The notes under the pieces were generated by a model. It was given only the letters and a program-made list of their open reading frames with translations. It was not told the origin of the DNA and did not search any database. From Bacillota bacterium (GTDB lineage Bacteria > Bacillota > Clostridia > Acetivibrionales > DSM-1351), in contig JAEWOH010000002.1 in assembly GCA_023460955.1 (NCBI GenBank), forward strand, positions 27,140-91,139: a DNA stretch of 64,000 nucleotides, given 5' to 3'. Position 1 is the first letter of the stretch; every line of letters begins with the position of its first letter. A program made the position numbers and the translations under genes. This document shows, piece after piece, positions 17,139 through 26,825 of this stretch.

Positions 17139-18524
17139 CTAACCGTACAACGAAATTCTTTTCTGTTCATCGCAGGCAATATTCTTTTTCTTGCCCTCTA
17201 GCTGTGTTACCAGAAGTAACTTTCCATTCCATAAATCCACCAGATGCTTTAAGGTTTCATAGGCATAGCTGAGTTCAAGCTCCCTGCCATCGTATTCGTG
17301 AGTCAGTACAAGTGTATTATCCTTCTGGTTCCATTCCTCTACCCTGATTGTAGGGATGCTGCCGACACCTGCAGTATTGCAGAGAGTATCCCGTACCTGT
17401 TTCCAGCCTTCGTCATCAGATACTTCAGATACCATGTAGTCATTTCCCGCAGTAACATATTCAAATAAATTCATTTCACCGCAAAGCTCCTGTGTAAGGT
17501 ACCGCCGGATAAAAGATTGGTCACGTTCTACCTCTCTGATTTCAAAAATCTTCTTTGGTCCGTACTTTTCATTAATGTTTTCAAATATTTTAAAACCTAT
17601 ATAGTAGGGGTTGATACTTGATTTAAGCGGACGTATAACCTCGTTATGCCTCCTTAAGAACTCGATATGCATGTTTTGGGGAAGTTCGAGCTTATTTATA
17701 ATATTATAATGCCAGAAACTTGCCCAGCCTTCATTCATTATTTTTGTTTCAATTTGCGGGAGGAAGTACCGGGCTTCTTCCCTAACAATTGAAAGTATAT
17801 CCTTCTCCCAATTCTGAAGCCTCCCGTATTCAATTATAAACTTAAGAATATCCTCCTGTGGCTGTTCTGGAATTTTTATCTCCTGTTGAACGATATTATC
17901 GGAATCTTCTGTACCTCTTTGCGAGTAACGTTCAAGGTTGGGAAAGTCCTTATTATTTTCTGCCAGTGCCGATTCTACTTTCTTGGCAGTAGTCGCGTTC
18001 TGGAACTCTACAACACGCTCGGTCTGAAGCTTTACAGCATGAGCAGCATTGAGCATCTTTTCCACCCGCGTATAGCCTATGCTTGGGTCAGATATGTATT
18101 CCCTTATGCGGGTAGCATGGTTTTTAAACATTTCAACAGTGTATTCTGCCTTTGTTCCTAGCTTGAATAGCCGGTTATTTTTAAAGAAATCGTTGTGAGC
18201 ATAAACATGTGCTATCGTAAGTACCTGCAGTAAAAGTGAGTTATCCTTCATCAAATAGGCAAGACAGGGATTTGAGTTAATAACCATCTCATAAGGCAGA
18301 CCCGTAAGGTTATATTTATGAAGCGTTTTAATTCTTTCGTAAGACTTTCCATAGCTCCAATGAGGGTAGTGGGAAGGCATACCGACATAAGATTCATACC
18401 CTATCATATCTTCATAGTTTATAATCTCAAATTCCTGATTATAATAGTCCAGTCCGCATTCTTTTGCTATATGTTCAATACGTTCATTCCAATATTCCAG
18501 ATCGCCTATGCTAAAATCCGTCAT
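17139..18524 (-). CDS. spoVR: SpoVR family protein
   Basis: About 461 aa, matching the SpoVR/YcgB family over its full length. Recognisable blocks are GYESYVGMPSHYPHWSYGKSYE cut down to SYVGMPSHYPHWSYGKSYE, the NEGWASFWHYNI segment and NPYYIGFKIFENI. Bacillus spoVR mutants have spore cortex defects; the biochemical role is not settled. I chose ATG 18524 (MTDFSIGDLEYW) because GGGAGG lies seven bases upstream, not the earlier ATG at 18542. It is the last gene of prkA-yhbH-spoVR, the same trio conserved as yeaG-yeaH-ycgB in enterobacteria. Its distance to yhbH is 31 bp, so it is cotranscribed. Confidence 0.95.
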   Translation of the reverse strand: MTDFSIGDLEYWNERIEHIAKECGLDYYNQEFEIINYEDMIGYESYVGMPSHYPHWSYGKSYERIKTLHKYNLTGLPYEMVINSNPCLAYLMKDNSLLLQVLTIAHVYAHNDFFKNNRLFKLGTKAEYTVEMFKNHATRIREYISDPSIGYTRVEKMLNAAHAVKLQTERVVEFQNATTAKKVESALAENNKDFPNLERYSQRGTEDSDNIVQQEIKIPEQPQEDILKFIIEYGRLQNWEKDILSIVREEARYFLPQIETKIMNEGWASFWHYNIINKLELPQNMHIEFLRRHNEVIRPLKSSINPYYIGFKIFENINEKYGPKKIFEIREVERDQSFIRRYLTQELCGEMNLFEYVTAGNDYMVSEVSDDEGWKQVRDTLCNTAGVGSIPTIRVEEWNQKDNTLVLTHEYDGRELELSYAYETLKHLVDLWNGKLLLVTQLEGKKKNIACDEQKRISLYG

Positions 18525-18555
18525 GAAATTCCTCCCATGCATAATATCTTTTTCC

Positions 18556-19779
18556 TTACTTGGTCTCTCCCTTTTCCAGGAGTTTTTTCAAACCGGGAAG
18601 AACATCTTCCTTTTTATTTATTGTAATTGCTGCAAAATTCCTGCTGTCTATCTTACTGACAAGTTCAGATTTAATAGTGCTTCCCATGCTGTAATAGCCC
18701 GGTACTATTTCTCCATAACCGAAGAGATTACACACCTCACACAGTTTTTTTCCACTGTCTACGGCCTTTTTATTGTCTTCAGACCAATTATCCCCGTCAC
18801 TACAATGGAAGGCATATATATTCCAGTTTGAAGGGCTGTATCTTTCTGCTATTATTTCAAGAGCTTTTTCATAACCGCTGCTGATATATGTACCACCAGA
18901 CTCTCCTCTGTGAAAAAACTCCTTTTCATTTACTTCCTTTGCCACGGTGGTATGTGCTATAAAAACCACCTCGACATTTGTATATTTAAGCTGTAAAAAT
19001 TGATAAAGCAAAAAATAAAAGCTTCTAGCCAGATATTTTTTTGTCTGATCCATAGAACCGGATACATCCATAATGCACAAAACAACTGCATTAAAATCCT
19101 TTTTATTGTCTTCTTTTATTCTGTAATATCTCAGATCATCCTCTATAAAAGGGAATCTGCCCTCTCTAAAACCAATATTTGCAGGATTATTCATATCAGT
19201 TTCTTCATCGGACTGGTCTTTGTCCTTTTCTCGATGTTCCAGCTCACCTAATGTACGCTTTGCAGCCTGTTTACGTTTAATTTTCTCTATAGTCGAGCGT
19301 TTTTTTGCAAGTCTGGGAGGAATACCTCTCTGCTGGTATCCAAGCTTTCTATAGCTTTTTTCCTCAAGCTGTGAAAGCTGTTTTTTATCAATATCAGGAA
19401 GATTTAAATCATCGAAGAGGTATCTTATAACCTCTTCGATGGTGATCTCTGTTTCATATATTTCTTCGCCTTCCTGGTTACCGGCTTTACCTTTTCCGCT
19501 GCCATTCTGTCCATCCCCCGGGAATTTGTCACCTCTTTTTTCAGTTCCGTCACCAGAGCCTACTCCCGGTTTATTTCTTCCATAAACAAATTGAAATTCC
19601 TTAATACCTCTTATAGGTATTTTAATTTTCTTATCCCTGCTCTTGCCTATAATACTTTCTTCAGCAATAATATTTCCGAGATTTTTTTTAATTGATTCCT
19701 CTACCAGCTCCCGATGTCTCCGACGGTCCTCAGCCGATCTGTCTCTGCCGCCGCTGCTGTTTTCTCTGAATATAGCCAT
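18556..19779 (-). CDS. yhbH: YhbH/YeaH family protein, DUF444, VWA-like
   Basis: 407 aa. The N-terminal half is charged and rich in Arg, Lys and Gly. The C-terminal half has a von Willebrand A-like fold with the metal-site segment VLCIMDVSGSMDQTKKYLARS and a later FHCSDGDNWSEDN. The protein belongs with PrkA and SpoVR and acts in a stress and sporulation module whose mechanism is unclear. GGAGG stands ten bases before the ATG. It lies between prkA (99 bp upstream) and spoVR (31 bp downstream). Confidence 0.94.
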   Translation of the reverse strand: MAIFRENSSGGRDRSAEDRRRHRELVEESIKKNLGNIIAEESIIGKSRDKKIKIPIRGIKEFQFVYGRNKPGVGSGDGTEKRGDKFPGDGQNGSGKGKAGNQEGEEIYETEITIEEVIRYLFDDLNLPDIDKKQLSQLEEKSYRKLGYQQRGIPPRLAKKRSTIEKIKRKQAAKRTLGELEHREKDKDQSDEETDMNNPANIGFREGRFPFIEDDLRYYRIKEDNKKDFNAVVLCIMDVSGSMDQTKKYLARSFYFLLYQFLQLKYTNVEVVFIAHTTVAKEVNEKEFFHRGESGGTYISSGYEKALEIIAERYSPSNWNIYAFHCSDGDNWSEDNKKAVDSGKKLCEVCNLFGYGEIVPGYYSMGSTIKSELVSKIDSRNFAAITINKKEDVLPGLKKLLEKGETK

Positions 19780-19877
19780 AATGCGCCAGCCTCCATAATA
19801 TTTTATACGCCAATAGCAAAAAGCTTATCTACTCTGCCTATACAAAGCGTGTGTATCCTCCACAGCGTGCTTGGCAT

Positions 19878-21812
19878 TTAATCCTTCCAGAGGTTATTGG
19901 CAGCATACTTTAATATTACGTTGCAGCAATGGTCACAGTATCCGTTCTTTTTCATTTCTTCAACCATTGTGTTGTATTTCTGGGTTTGTTCCTTATCTCT
20001 TACTTTAGCCTGAGTAATGATTCTGCTAAGATCCCTGACGGAAGTTGTCAGCTTCTTTTCTATGGCATCCTTTAACGGCTCGTAGCTGGTATAATCAAGA
20101 CTTCCACCGTTTCTCATAACAAAAAACATGTAGGCTGTAACGTCTGACCTGAAACCCTTGACAGCAGTGTCGGATATTCCTATCTGTTCCTCGATGGATC
20201 TCATAAATTTCTCGTCCGGTTCAAGCTCTTCACCTGTATTCTTATCTTTAATTTTTGTTTTATTTACAAAGGCCTCTGCATGATCCAGATAATTGTTAAA
20301 CAAGCTTTCGGCCTGTTCTCTGTAGCCATGAATGAATGCTTTTGTCACTTCTTTTTCAAGTATCTTGTTGTACTCCTTTTTTACTGTGTCATATATCAAT
20401 CTCAGATATCGTTCCTTTTCATCATCGCCTATTCCCAATTCCTTAACCGCTTTAATAAGTGATTCCATTACAGCAATAGGGTTTATACAATTGTTATCAG
20501 ATTCTGAAAGGGCAGTGTCCAGAGCTTTCATAATAAATCTGGTAGAAATCCCCGTCATTCCCTCCCTGGGAGCCTCCTCCCTAAGTTCAAAAATATCTAT
20601 TTTTCTGGTCATACCCTTTTCAAGGATTTCCTCACCGTTATATATCTTAAGCTTTGTCATTGGATCAACCTTGTTTGAAGGGCTTAATCTTGTAAGAATC
20701 GCAAACATTGATGCTATTTCAATAGTATGTGGAGCAATATGTGCTTTAAATTTGCTTTTTGAAAGCATCTTTTCATATATCTTTATTTCTTCGTTCAATT
20801 CAAGGCAATACGGAACTTCAATCCTTACTATTCTGTCAAGAATAGCCTCATTAGTATGGTCGGATTTAAACTTGTTCCATTCTGCCTCGTTTGAGTGAGC
20901 CAGAATTACTCCGTCAAAGTATATCATGGCACCTTTTCCAGGAGATGGTATAGATTTTTCCTGGGTTGCAGTAATCATGGTATGTAAGTATTCTGTTTCA
21001 TTCTTGAAAACCTCGATAAACTCTACTATACCCCGGTTGCCTGCATTGAAGGCACCATTCAGGGATAAAACCCTTGGATCATCCTCGGGGTAAAGGTCAA
21101 TTTTTGATATGTCGACACTTCCTGTAAGAATGGATGAGTCCTGATTGTTGGGATCAACCGGAGGAACTACGCCTATACCTTTTCTAGACCGAATTGAGAA
21201 ACCTACCGATTCTACAGGAAATCTCTCATACTCTCCATTAAATTCATTTTTAAGCCGATATCTGCATACCGGACATAAATCTCCTTCTATCTTCACATGA
21301 AGTGTCTCTTCAAATTCTTTTCTCAAGTGCTTTGGTACTAAATGCAAGGGTTCCTCCCTCATTGGACAACCCTTTATAGCATAAACAGGCGGAGCCATTT
21401 CTAGAGCTTTTTTCAATGCTTCCATTAGTGAGGATTTACCTGCACCTACAGGTCCCACAAGGTATAAAACCTGTCTTGCCTCTTCACCTGCCATGGCAGC
21501 AGAATGAAAATATCTTACTATTTTCATAATAGTTTTATCGATACCGAAAAAATCTTCCTCAAAAAAAGCATATTTCTTGATTAAATCATTTCCGTAAATT
21601 CTTCTTAATCTTGGATTCTCATCAGTTCTGACAATCTCTGTTCCCTTTGAAACAATAAGATCAAATAATCTTTGATGAGCAAGAACAGCCACCTCTGGAT
21701 TTGATTTTACCAACTGAAGATATTCAAGAAATGTGCTTTCAAAAACGCTCTTTACCCTATCATCCCTATCCTTTTGAATCATTGCTTTGAAGTCAAACTC
21801 CGGTGTGGTCAT
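19878..21812 (-). CDS. prkA: PrkA AAA+ protein kinase/protease
   Basis: A 644-aa PrkA. The AAA+ P-loop GPVGAGKSS is at residues 120-128, and the C-terminal part resembles a protein kinase fold. Bacillus PrkA is made under sigma-E and affects sporulation; both kinase and Lon-like protease activities have been proposed for the family. Cysteines cluster in CPVCRYRL and near the C-terminus (YCDHCC), which may bind metal. GGGAGG precedes the ATG. It is the first gene of prkA-yhbH-spoVR and has an unusual leader with two overlapping, mutually exclusive pairings. Confidence 0.95.
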   Translation of the reverse strand: MTTPEFDFKAMIQKDRDDRVKSVFESTFLEYLQLVKSNPEVAVLAHQRLFDLIVSKGTEIVRTDENPRLRRIYGNDLIKKYAFFEEDFFGIDKTIMKIVRYFHSAAMAGEEARQVLYLVGPVGAGKSSLMEALKKALEMAPPVYAIKGCPMREEPLHLVPKHLRKEFEETLHVKIEGDLCPVCRYRLKNEFNGEYERFPVESVGFSIRSRKGIGVVPPVDPNNQDSSILTGSVDISKIDLYPEDDPRVLSLNGAFNAGNRGIVEFIEVFKNETEYLHTMITATQEKSIPSPGKGAMIYFDGVILAHSNEAEWNKFKSDHTNEAILDRIVRIEVPYCLELNEEIKIYEKMLSKSKFKAHIAPHTIEIASMFAILTRLSPSNKVDPMTKLKIYNGEEILEKGMTRKIDIFELREEAPREGMTGISTRFIMKALDTALSESDNNCINPIAVMESLIKAVKELGIGDDEKERYLRLIYDTVKKEYNKILEKEVTKAFIHGYREQAESLFNNYLDHAEAFVNKTKIKDKNTGEELEPDEKFMRSIEEQIGISDTAVKGFRSDVTAYMFFVMRNGGSLDYTSYEPLKDAIEKKLTTSVRDLSRIITQAKVRDKEQTQKYNTMVEEMKKNGYCDHCCNVILKYAANNLWKD

Positions 21813-21844
21813 CTGGAAACCTCCCTTTTACCTGGTAGAATTGT

Positions 21845-21904
21845 TGGAACAAATATTTTACTGTCATTATAATCAGCTGTTGAGAATATGTTCCAGTAAA
21901 ATAT
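21845..21904 (-). promoter_or_regulatory. alternative-pairing leader element of prkA
   Basis: TGGAACA (21845-21851) is complementary to TGTTCCA (21889-21895). ATATTTTACTG (21853-21863) is complementary to CAGTAAAATAT (21894-21904). The two pairings cross and overlap by two bases, so an RNA could form one or the other. The element ends 33 nt before the prkA start. It could be an RNA switch or overlapping DNA operators. Confidence 0.4.
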
Positions 21905-21976
21905 CTCATTTTAAAATATATGTGAGTAATCAAAAAATATTATCAAATAGACACTTTTAGTGGGCTGGAAATTTAA

Positions 21977-22020
21977 AGAGGCTCAGGGATTATAGAACTC
22001 AAAATTAATCCCCAGCCTCT
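21977..22020 (-). terminator. terminator after the histidine kinase gene
   Basis: AGAGGCT...GGGATTAT and AATCCCC...AGCCTCT form an interrupted stem of about 13 bp. On the minus strand it is followed by CTCTTTAAATTT. It lies 41 bp past the kinase stop. Confidence 0.6.
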
Positions 22021-22060
22021 TATTATTAATGACATTTTAGTATCAACATAATTTATCTGC

Positions 22061-23371
22061 TTACTTCGGAAGCTTTATATAAAAAGTTGTTCCGGTTTCT
22101 ATAGTACTCTCAAACCAGATTTCTCCGCCGTGGACTTCTGTTATGGCATGGTATACCATAAATAGTCCCAGTCCTGTTCCATCCTTCCGGTGATAAACAA
22201 AGGGTTGAAAAAGTTTCTCCTTTATTTCATCAGGTATTCCAGGGCCGTTATCGTGAACCGAAATCAAAACAGAGCTGTCATCTGATTGGATTTCAATACT
22301 TATTTCGCCATTCCCCTCAATAACCTGTATCGCATTCTTAATAAGATTTTCCAAAGCCCTTTTAAAAACCTTATGGTGAACCGACAGAGTTCCATCATAA
22401 AGGTTTTTAAAAGTCAGGCTTATATTGTTCATTTCACAGGTCGGCTGCATCTCATCAATAACTTCCTTAATGATTTCACATGGTCTATGCTCAATTTTAG
22501 CTTCAGGTTTAAAAACATTCTGAAGATCCACTACAGACCTATGCAAGGCATCCACCTGTTTTATTATTCTGTCAAAATATCCATGTTCCTTTTTGGAAGT
22601 GGATGTAAGGGTGCCTAATTGCGCCAATCCCCTGATACTGGCCAGTGGATTTTTCAAATCATGCACTGCAGTAGCCATCAGTTCTGTTGTGGCAAGTAGT
22701 TTTCTTGAATTTTTACTTGTTTTGGGTTTGGTATAGATACTTGAGATTTCTTTTTCAATGGCGTCAACGCAAGCCATCGTTATTGTAAGTCGTCCGGGAT
22801 GAGCGTATTGGTTAAGAACCGATATATTGATTGCACCGACCAGTTGATTATCCTTATGTATTGGTACTCCAAGACAAGACGTGGGTTTGTACAAATTGGC
22901 ATAATGCTCAATGCCATAAATAAATACTGATTTGTCTTCTTTTATAGCTGTTCCGCCGCCATTATTCCCAATATATTCTTCATTCCAGCTAGCACCAATA
23001 CAGACGCCGGAACTCCTACCTCCAAAATCTTCAGTGGGACCATGAATGTCTAGAACCCAGCCCTCTGCATCGAGCAATGCAACTACATAAGGTATACCGG
23101 TTAAACTAAGTGATAAATACTCGAGATAAGGTTTTGCTGCTTTAATTAGGTACTCGTATTCTATAAGCTTATTATCAAGATCTTTTCCCTCCAAATATAT
23201 AAATTTCGGGTTCTCAGGATCAATGTTCAGCTTTTTGCATCTATCCCAAGCTTTTATTGTTATCTGCCTAAGCGCTGGTTCCTGGTCAATAGCTTGCTTT
23301 AACATATTCCATTCTCTGATCATATCTTTTTCGGGAACGTCAGCAGCAACTTTTTCTCTTAACAATGTCAT
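22061..23371 (-). CDS. orphan sensor histidine kinase with a GAF-type sensor
   Basis: 436 aa, no membrane helix. The N-terminal 215 residues resemble the sensor region of AcoR-type sigma-54 activators (REWNMLKQAI, AWDRCKKLNIDPENPKF, then a GAF-like domain with PTEDFGGRSSGVCIGASWNE cut at EEYIGNNGGGTA). The HisKA box is AVHDLKNPLASIRGL with His237, and the HATPase domain has NLIKNAIQV, DNGPGIPDEI and GTGLGLFMV. No response regulator is adjacent. Soluble orphan kinases in clostridia often phosphorylate Spo0A; that is a hypothesis here. AAGGGAG is only three bases from the ATG, so the TTG at 23365 with nine-base spacing is an alternative start. Confidence 0.9.
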   Translation of the reverse strand: MTLLREKVAADVPEKDMIREWNMLKQAIDQEPALRQITIKAWDRCKKLNIDPENPKFIYLEGKDLDNKLIEYEYLIKAAKPYLEYLSLSLTGIPYVVALLDAEGWVLDIHGPTEDFGGRSSGVCIGASWNEEYIGNNGGGTAIKEDKSVFIYGIEHYANLYKPTSCLGVPIHKDNQLVGAINISVLNQYAHPGRLTITMACVDAIEKEISSIYTKPKTSKNSRKLLATTELMATAVHDLKNPLASIRGLAQLGTLTSTSKKEHGYFDRIIKQVDALHRSVVDLQNVFKPEAKIEHRPCEIIKEVIDEMQPTCEMNNISLTFKNLYDGTLSVHHKVFKRALENLIKNAIQVIEGNGEISIEIQSDDSSVLISVHDNGPGIPDEIKEKLFQPFVYHRKDGTGLGLFMVYHAITEVHGGEIWFESTIETGTTFYIKLPK

Positions 23372-23500
23372 TCACTCCCTTGTCTATTATTGCCACTGAC
23401 ATTATTCGTCTGAGGTTGGAATAATTCCTTTATTTTTTAAATATTTCCACTATTTTTGTAATAAATGTACTATGAAATGTATGGGTTTTCGGTAAAAGTA

Positions 23501-25231
23501 CTATATTATTTCAACAATTTTACTTGGATATGCTTCAAATATCTTATCTTTTTGGGAGTAATCAAACATAATCAACTCATTAGTTTTTGAAAACTTGTCC
23601 AGTGAAATAAAAAATACTTTTTTTAATATATTCTTTGCAGGTATACCTATAAAACCGGATAGATGTTCCTTTATTATATCCTTATTTCTCAGCAGATCAT
23701 GTATAAGGTTTGCAGGTACCAAGTCGCTTTCTTTTTTTAGTATTTCGGGGATAGCTCCTGAACTGTCTGAGCTTAGAAAATCAAATACCATACGCTGTCG
23801 GAAAGCTTCTGAATCAACCCTGCTGCATAGAGCCGTCACTACATATTCAAATAACACCGCGATATTTTCACGGTAAGAAACCGGCCGGTCCAAATATCCT
23901 TTTTCCCTGCAGTATACTGAAAACTCTCTGAAAAGTTCAAAGGCATCTCCAAAATAGCTTTGCTCCAGCAACCATAGTGTTTTTTTAAACCTACCAGAGT
24001 TGAAATATCTTTCTACAGTTTCTTCTACGTCCTTTAATTTTAGAAGCTCTAGGTATGACACATATTTGTTTTCCAGGACCTCATAAGGTGAATAGTCCCT
24101 AAATTTGTAACCGTGTTTTTCAGCATCTTTTCTAATTTTTGAACCCTTGAGCATTTTAAGAAAGCCTAGCTGAAGCTGATGAGGCTGAAGTCGGTAAACA
24201 TCATTAAAGGATTTCTTAAAAGAATCCAAATCCTCGTAAGGCAGACCTGCTATAAGATCAAGATGGACATGAATATTTCCTTGTTTTCTTATTACTTCCA
24301 CATTGTGCTTAAGCTTTTCCAGATCGGTTACCCGATCAATTTCTTTGAGTGTTTCATGATTAGTAGTCTGTAATCCTATTTCAAGCTGAATTCTTCCATA
24401 AGGTGCATCCCTAAGCAGTTGCAGCAACTCTTCATCAAACAAGTCTGCAGCTGCTTCAAAGTGAAAGGTTGTATCGCAGTTTAAATTTATTATATATTTA
24501 ATTACTTCTTTTGCTCTCTTACGATTACAATTAAAGGTTCTGTCCACGAATTTTATTAGCTTGGGTTTGCGTGATAAAAGCTTATCAATATCCTTTCTAA
24601 CTCTTTCTATAGAAAAATATCTGACTCCGTTGAAAGTGGACGATATGCAGTAGGAACAGGAAAACGGACATCCTCTGGAGGATTCGTAATATAATATTCT
24701 ATTTTGCGCCGAATCCAGCATATCGTCTGTGAAAGGCGATTCAAGCCAATCCAGATTATCTATTATATTGAAACCTTCATTGTATACTATGTTTCCGTTA
24801 TCTCTATAAGCGATACCCTTTAGACTTTGATAATTTTTTGAACGGTTTGAAAGAGCAGTTATTAATGAGGCGAACAGTTCTTCCCCCTCTCCACATAAAA
24901 CAATATCAACAGTTTCATTTTCTTTGATTATTTCTTCAGCAGAGTACGATACTTCCGGTCCACCAAGGATGATTGTGCAGGAAGGTAACAGTTTTTTTAT
25001 TTCCTGTGTCAGGAGTTTAACAATTTCAATATTCCATATATAGCACGAAAAAGCCAGGATATCAGGCTTCTCCATAATAACTGCAGAAAGTATGCTATCC
25101 TTATTATCATTTATTGAAAATTCCTTTAGTACCGGCACATTTCGTGAACCAATCATACTGGCCTTCAAATACCATAAGGCAAGGCAGGTATGAATATACT
25201 TCGAGTTTATACCAACAAGTACAGTTTTCAT
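23501..25231 (-). CDS. B12-binding radical SAM protein with DUF4080-like C-terminus
   Basis: 576 aa. Residues 1-140 form a cobalamin-binding-like Rossmann domain (LGGPEVSYSAEE). The radical SAM core begins at about 175 with the cluster motif CPFSCSYC (Cys188, Cys192, Cys195). A C-terminal region of about 200 residues follows, as in DUF4080 proteins. The N-terminal part lacks the DxHxxG cobalamin motif, as in many members of this group. Such enzymes do methyl transfer or rearrangements; the substrate is unknown. AAGGGCG precedes the ATG. The neighbours give no pathway clue. Confidence 0.88.
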   Translation of the reverse strand: MKTVLVGINSKYIHTCLALWYLKASMIGSRNVPVLKEFSINDNKDSILSAVIMEKPDILAFSCYIWNIEIVKLLTQEIKKLLPSCTIILGGPEVSYSAEEIIKENETVDIVLCGEGEELFASLITALSNRSKNYQSLKGIAYRDNGNIVYNEGFNIIDNLDWLESPFTDDMLDSAQNRILYYESSRGCPFSCSYCISSTFNGVRYFSIERVRKDIDKLLSRKPKLIKFVDRTFNCNRKRAKEVIKYIINLNCDTTFHFEAAADLFDEELLQLLRDAPYGRIQLEIGLQTTNHETLKEIDRVTDLEKLKHNVEVIRKQGNIHVHLDLIAGLPYEDLDSFKKSFNDVYRLQPHQLQLGFLKMLKGSKIRKDAEKHGYKFRDYSPYEVLENKYVSYLELLKLKDVEETVERYFNSGRFKKTLWLLEQSYFGDAFELFREFSVYCREKGYLDRPVSYRENIAVLFEYVVTALCSRVDSEAFRQRMVFDFLSSDSSGAIPEILKKESDLVPANLIHDLLRNKDIIKEHLSGFIGIPAKNILKKVFFISLDKFSKTNELIMFDYSQKDKIFEAYPSKIVEII

Positions 25232-25324
25232 ATAATTATTACGCCCTTCGCAGAATTGTAAGCTTTAATCCTAACTACGTATCCGAAAGTAATGCTTACT
25301 TTTTCTACTATTATGCCATCATTA

Positions 25325-26533
25325 TCAGTTATGTACAAGTCGTGCCCATGTCCTGAAAATGGAGTCAAAGTAAAAATAGAAATCCTTCCGTTCAACAGCT
25401 TCGTAGTTTTTCAAATCAGTGGTTGCTAAAACTTTTCCTTCCAGGATATAATCAATAGTTCCTACTTTTGTGTCACTTTTTAAAGGAGCCTCAACTATAT
25501 CCGGTAAATTATAAACAACCTTAACCCTATCTACTTCATCCTGCTTTAAAGGTATTGTTATATCTGCATCAGAGTATAACTGAACCTTGTCAAGCAGTCC
25601 CTTATGTATTGCAATGGGTTGAAGGTGCTGACCCTTTTTAAGCATTTCATAGTTTTTATAGTTATCAAAGGCATAATCCAGAAGAGCTTTACTGTTTTGG
25701 GCCCTAACAGTCCTAGTGGGACAGCCTAAAACAATAGATATTATTCTCCAATTATTTTTTGTAACAGAGGTAACAAGACATCTTCCGGCCTGACCGGTGT
25801 AACCTGTTTTTACGCCGTCAGCCCCAGGGTACAAACCCAGCATTTCGTTTGTATTTGTAATATTATTCCCATTAAATACAGAGTTTTTAGTCCCTACTAT
25901 CTGGCAGAACTTCTCATTTTTTAATGCATATTGAGTAATTAATGCAAGGTCATATGGAGTTGAATAATGCTGAGGATCATCAAGTCCATGGGGAGTAACG
26001 AAATTTGTATTGGTGGCTCCTATTTCGGCTGCCTTTCTGTTCATCATCTCTGCAAAAAGCTCAACAGAACCTCCTATATGCTCCGCAATTGCTATTGCAG
26101 CATCATTTCCGGAACGTAGCATCATAGCATACATCAGATCCTTGAGTTTGTACGTCTTACCCTCTTTAAGGTTGACGGTTGAGCCTCCAATTGCAGCAGC
26201 TCTTTTGCTGATTAGTACCTCTTCGTCGTCATAGCCGTTTTCCAGAGCCACTATTGCTGTCATAATTTTTGTTGTACTAGCAATGGATCTTCTCGTATAA
26301 GCATTCTTCTCATACAGAACTCGTCCGCTCTCGGTATCCAGTACTATTGCCGCACCAGCAGAAATTTTCGGTAATTTATTTCCTGTGGTCTCAATACTAT
26401 CGTCCCCTGATAAATCATTAATTGGATCATCCTCATTTGCATCGTCGGCAAATACCTTGTTAGAATACAGAAGAGTAGATAAAAGAATAATAAAAATCAA
26501 TACTATTCTGAAAGTTTTTTTCAACAGCCTCAC
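25325..26533 (-). CDS. dacF: D-alanyl-D-alanine carboxypeptidase, DacF-like
   Basis: A 402-aa serine D,D-carboxypeptidase that trims peptidoglycan stem peptides. It has a signal peptide (hydrophobic residues 9-24, VFADD cleavage), SxxK as S86-T-T-K89, SGN at 141-143 and KTG at 242-244. A C-terminal beta domain follows the catalytic domain. The product would be secreted and held by a C-terminal amphipathic helix as in PBP5-type enzymes. The first start is GTG at 26533; a TTG at 26524 is also possible. The DacF assignment is by similarity to the sporulation-type enzymes and is less sure than the family. Confidence 0.9.
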   Translation of the reverse strand: MRLLKKTFRIVLIFIILLSTLLYSNKVFADDANEDDPINDLSGDDSIETTGNKLPKISAGAAIVLDTESGRVLYEKNAYTRRSIASTTKIMTAIVALENGYDDEEVLISKRAAAIGGSTVNLKEGKTYKLKDLMYAMMLRSGNDAAIAIAEHIGGSVELFAEMMNRKAAEIGATNTNFVTPHGLDDPQHYSTPYDLALITQYALKNEKFCQIVGTKNSVFNGNNITNTNEMLGLYPGADGVKTGYTGQAGRCLVTSVTKNNWRIISIVLGCPTRTVRAQNSKALLDYAFDNYKNYEMLKKGQHLQPIAIHKGLLDKVQLYSDADITIPLKQDEVDRVKVVYNLPDIVEAPLKSDTKVGTIDYILEGKVLATTDLKNYEAVERKDFYFYFDSIFRTWARLVHN

Positions 26534-26825
26534 ATCCCCAGCTTTCCAATATAAATAAGCATTTTATTTATATTTATTAATAAAATATATAGTACAAAAC
26601 TCAAGCGATATAATATATGAAATCAAAAATACGTTTATAACGATAAACAAATATTAAAAATATAAAAATAACTCAAACTTTTGATATTAAATTTCGTAAA
26701 ATGAATTGTACATAAAGAAATTTATAGTATTTGGTACCTATCATTTAACCCAGGTGTTGTATTATTATATATTTGTTAAGGTTGATTAAAACAAGTTAAA
26801 AAATGTTGGAGGCTAAGGAAGAAAC

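Noticed and set aside
20332..20898. 188-aa open frame on the plus strand inside prkA
   Set aside because: Antisense to a conserved gene with no start signal; hydrophobic composition is a codon-shadow effect.
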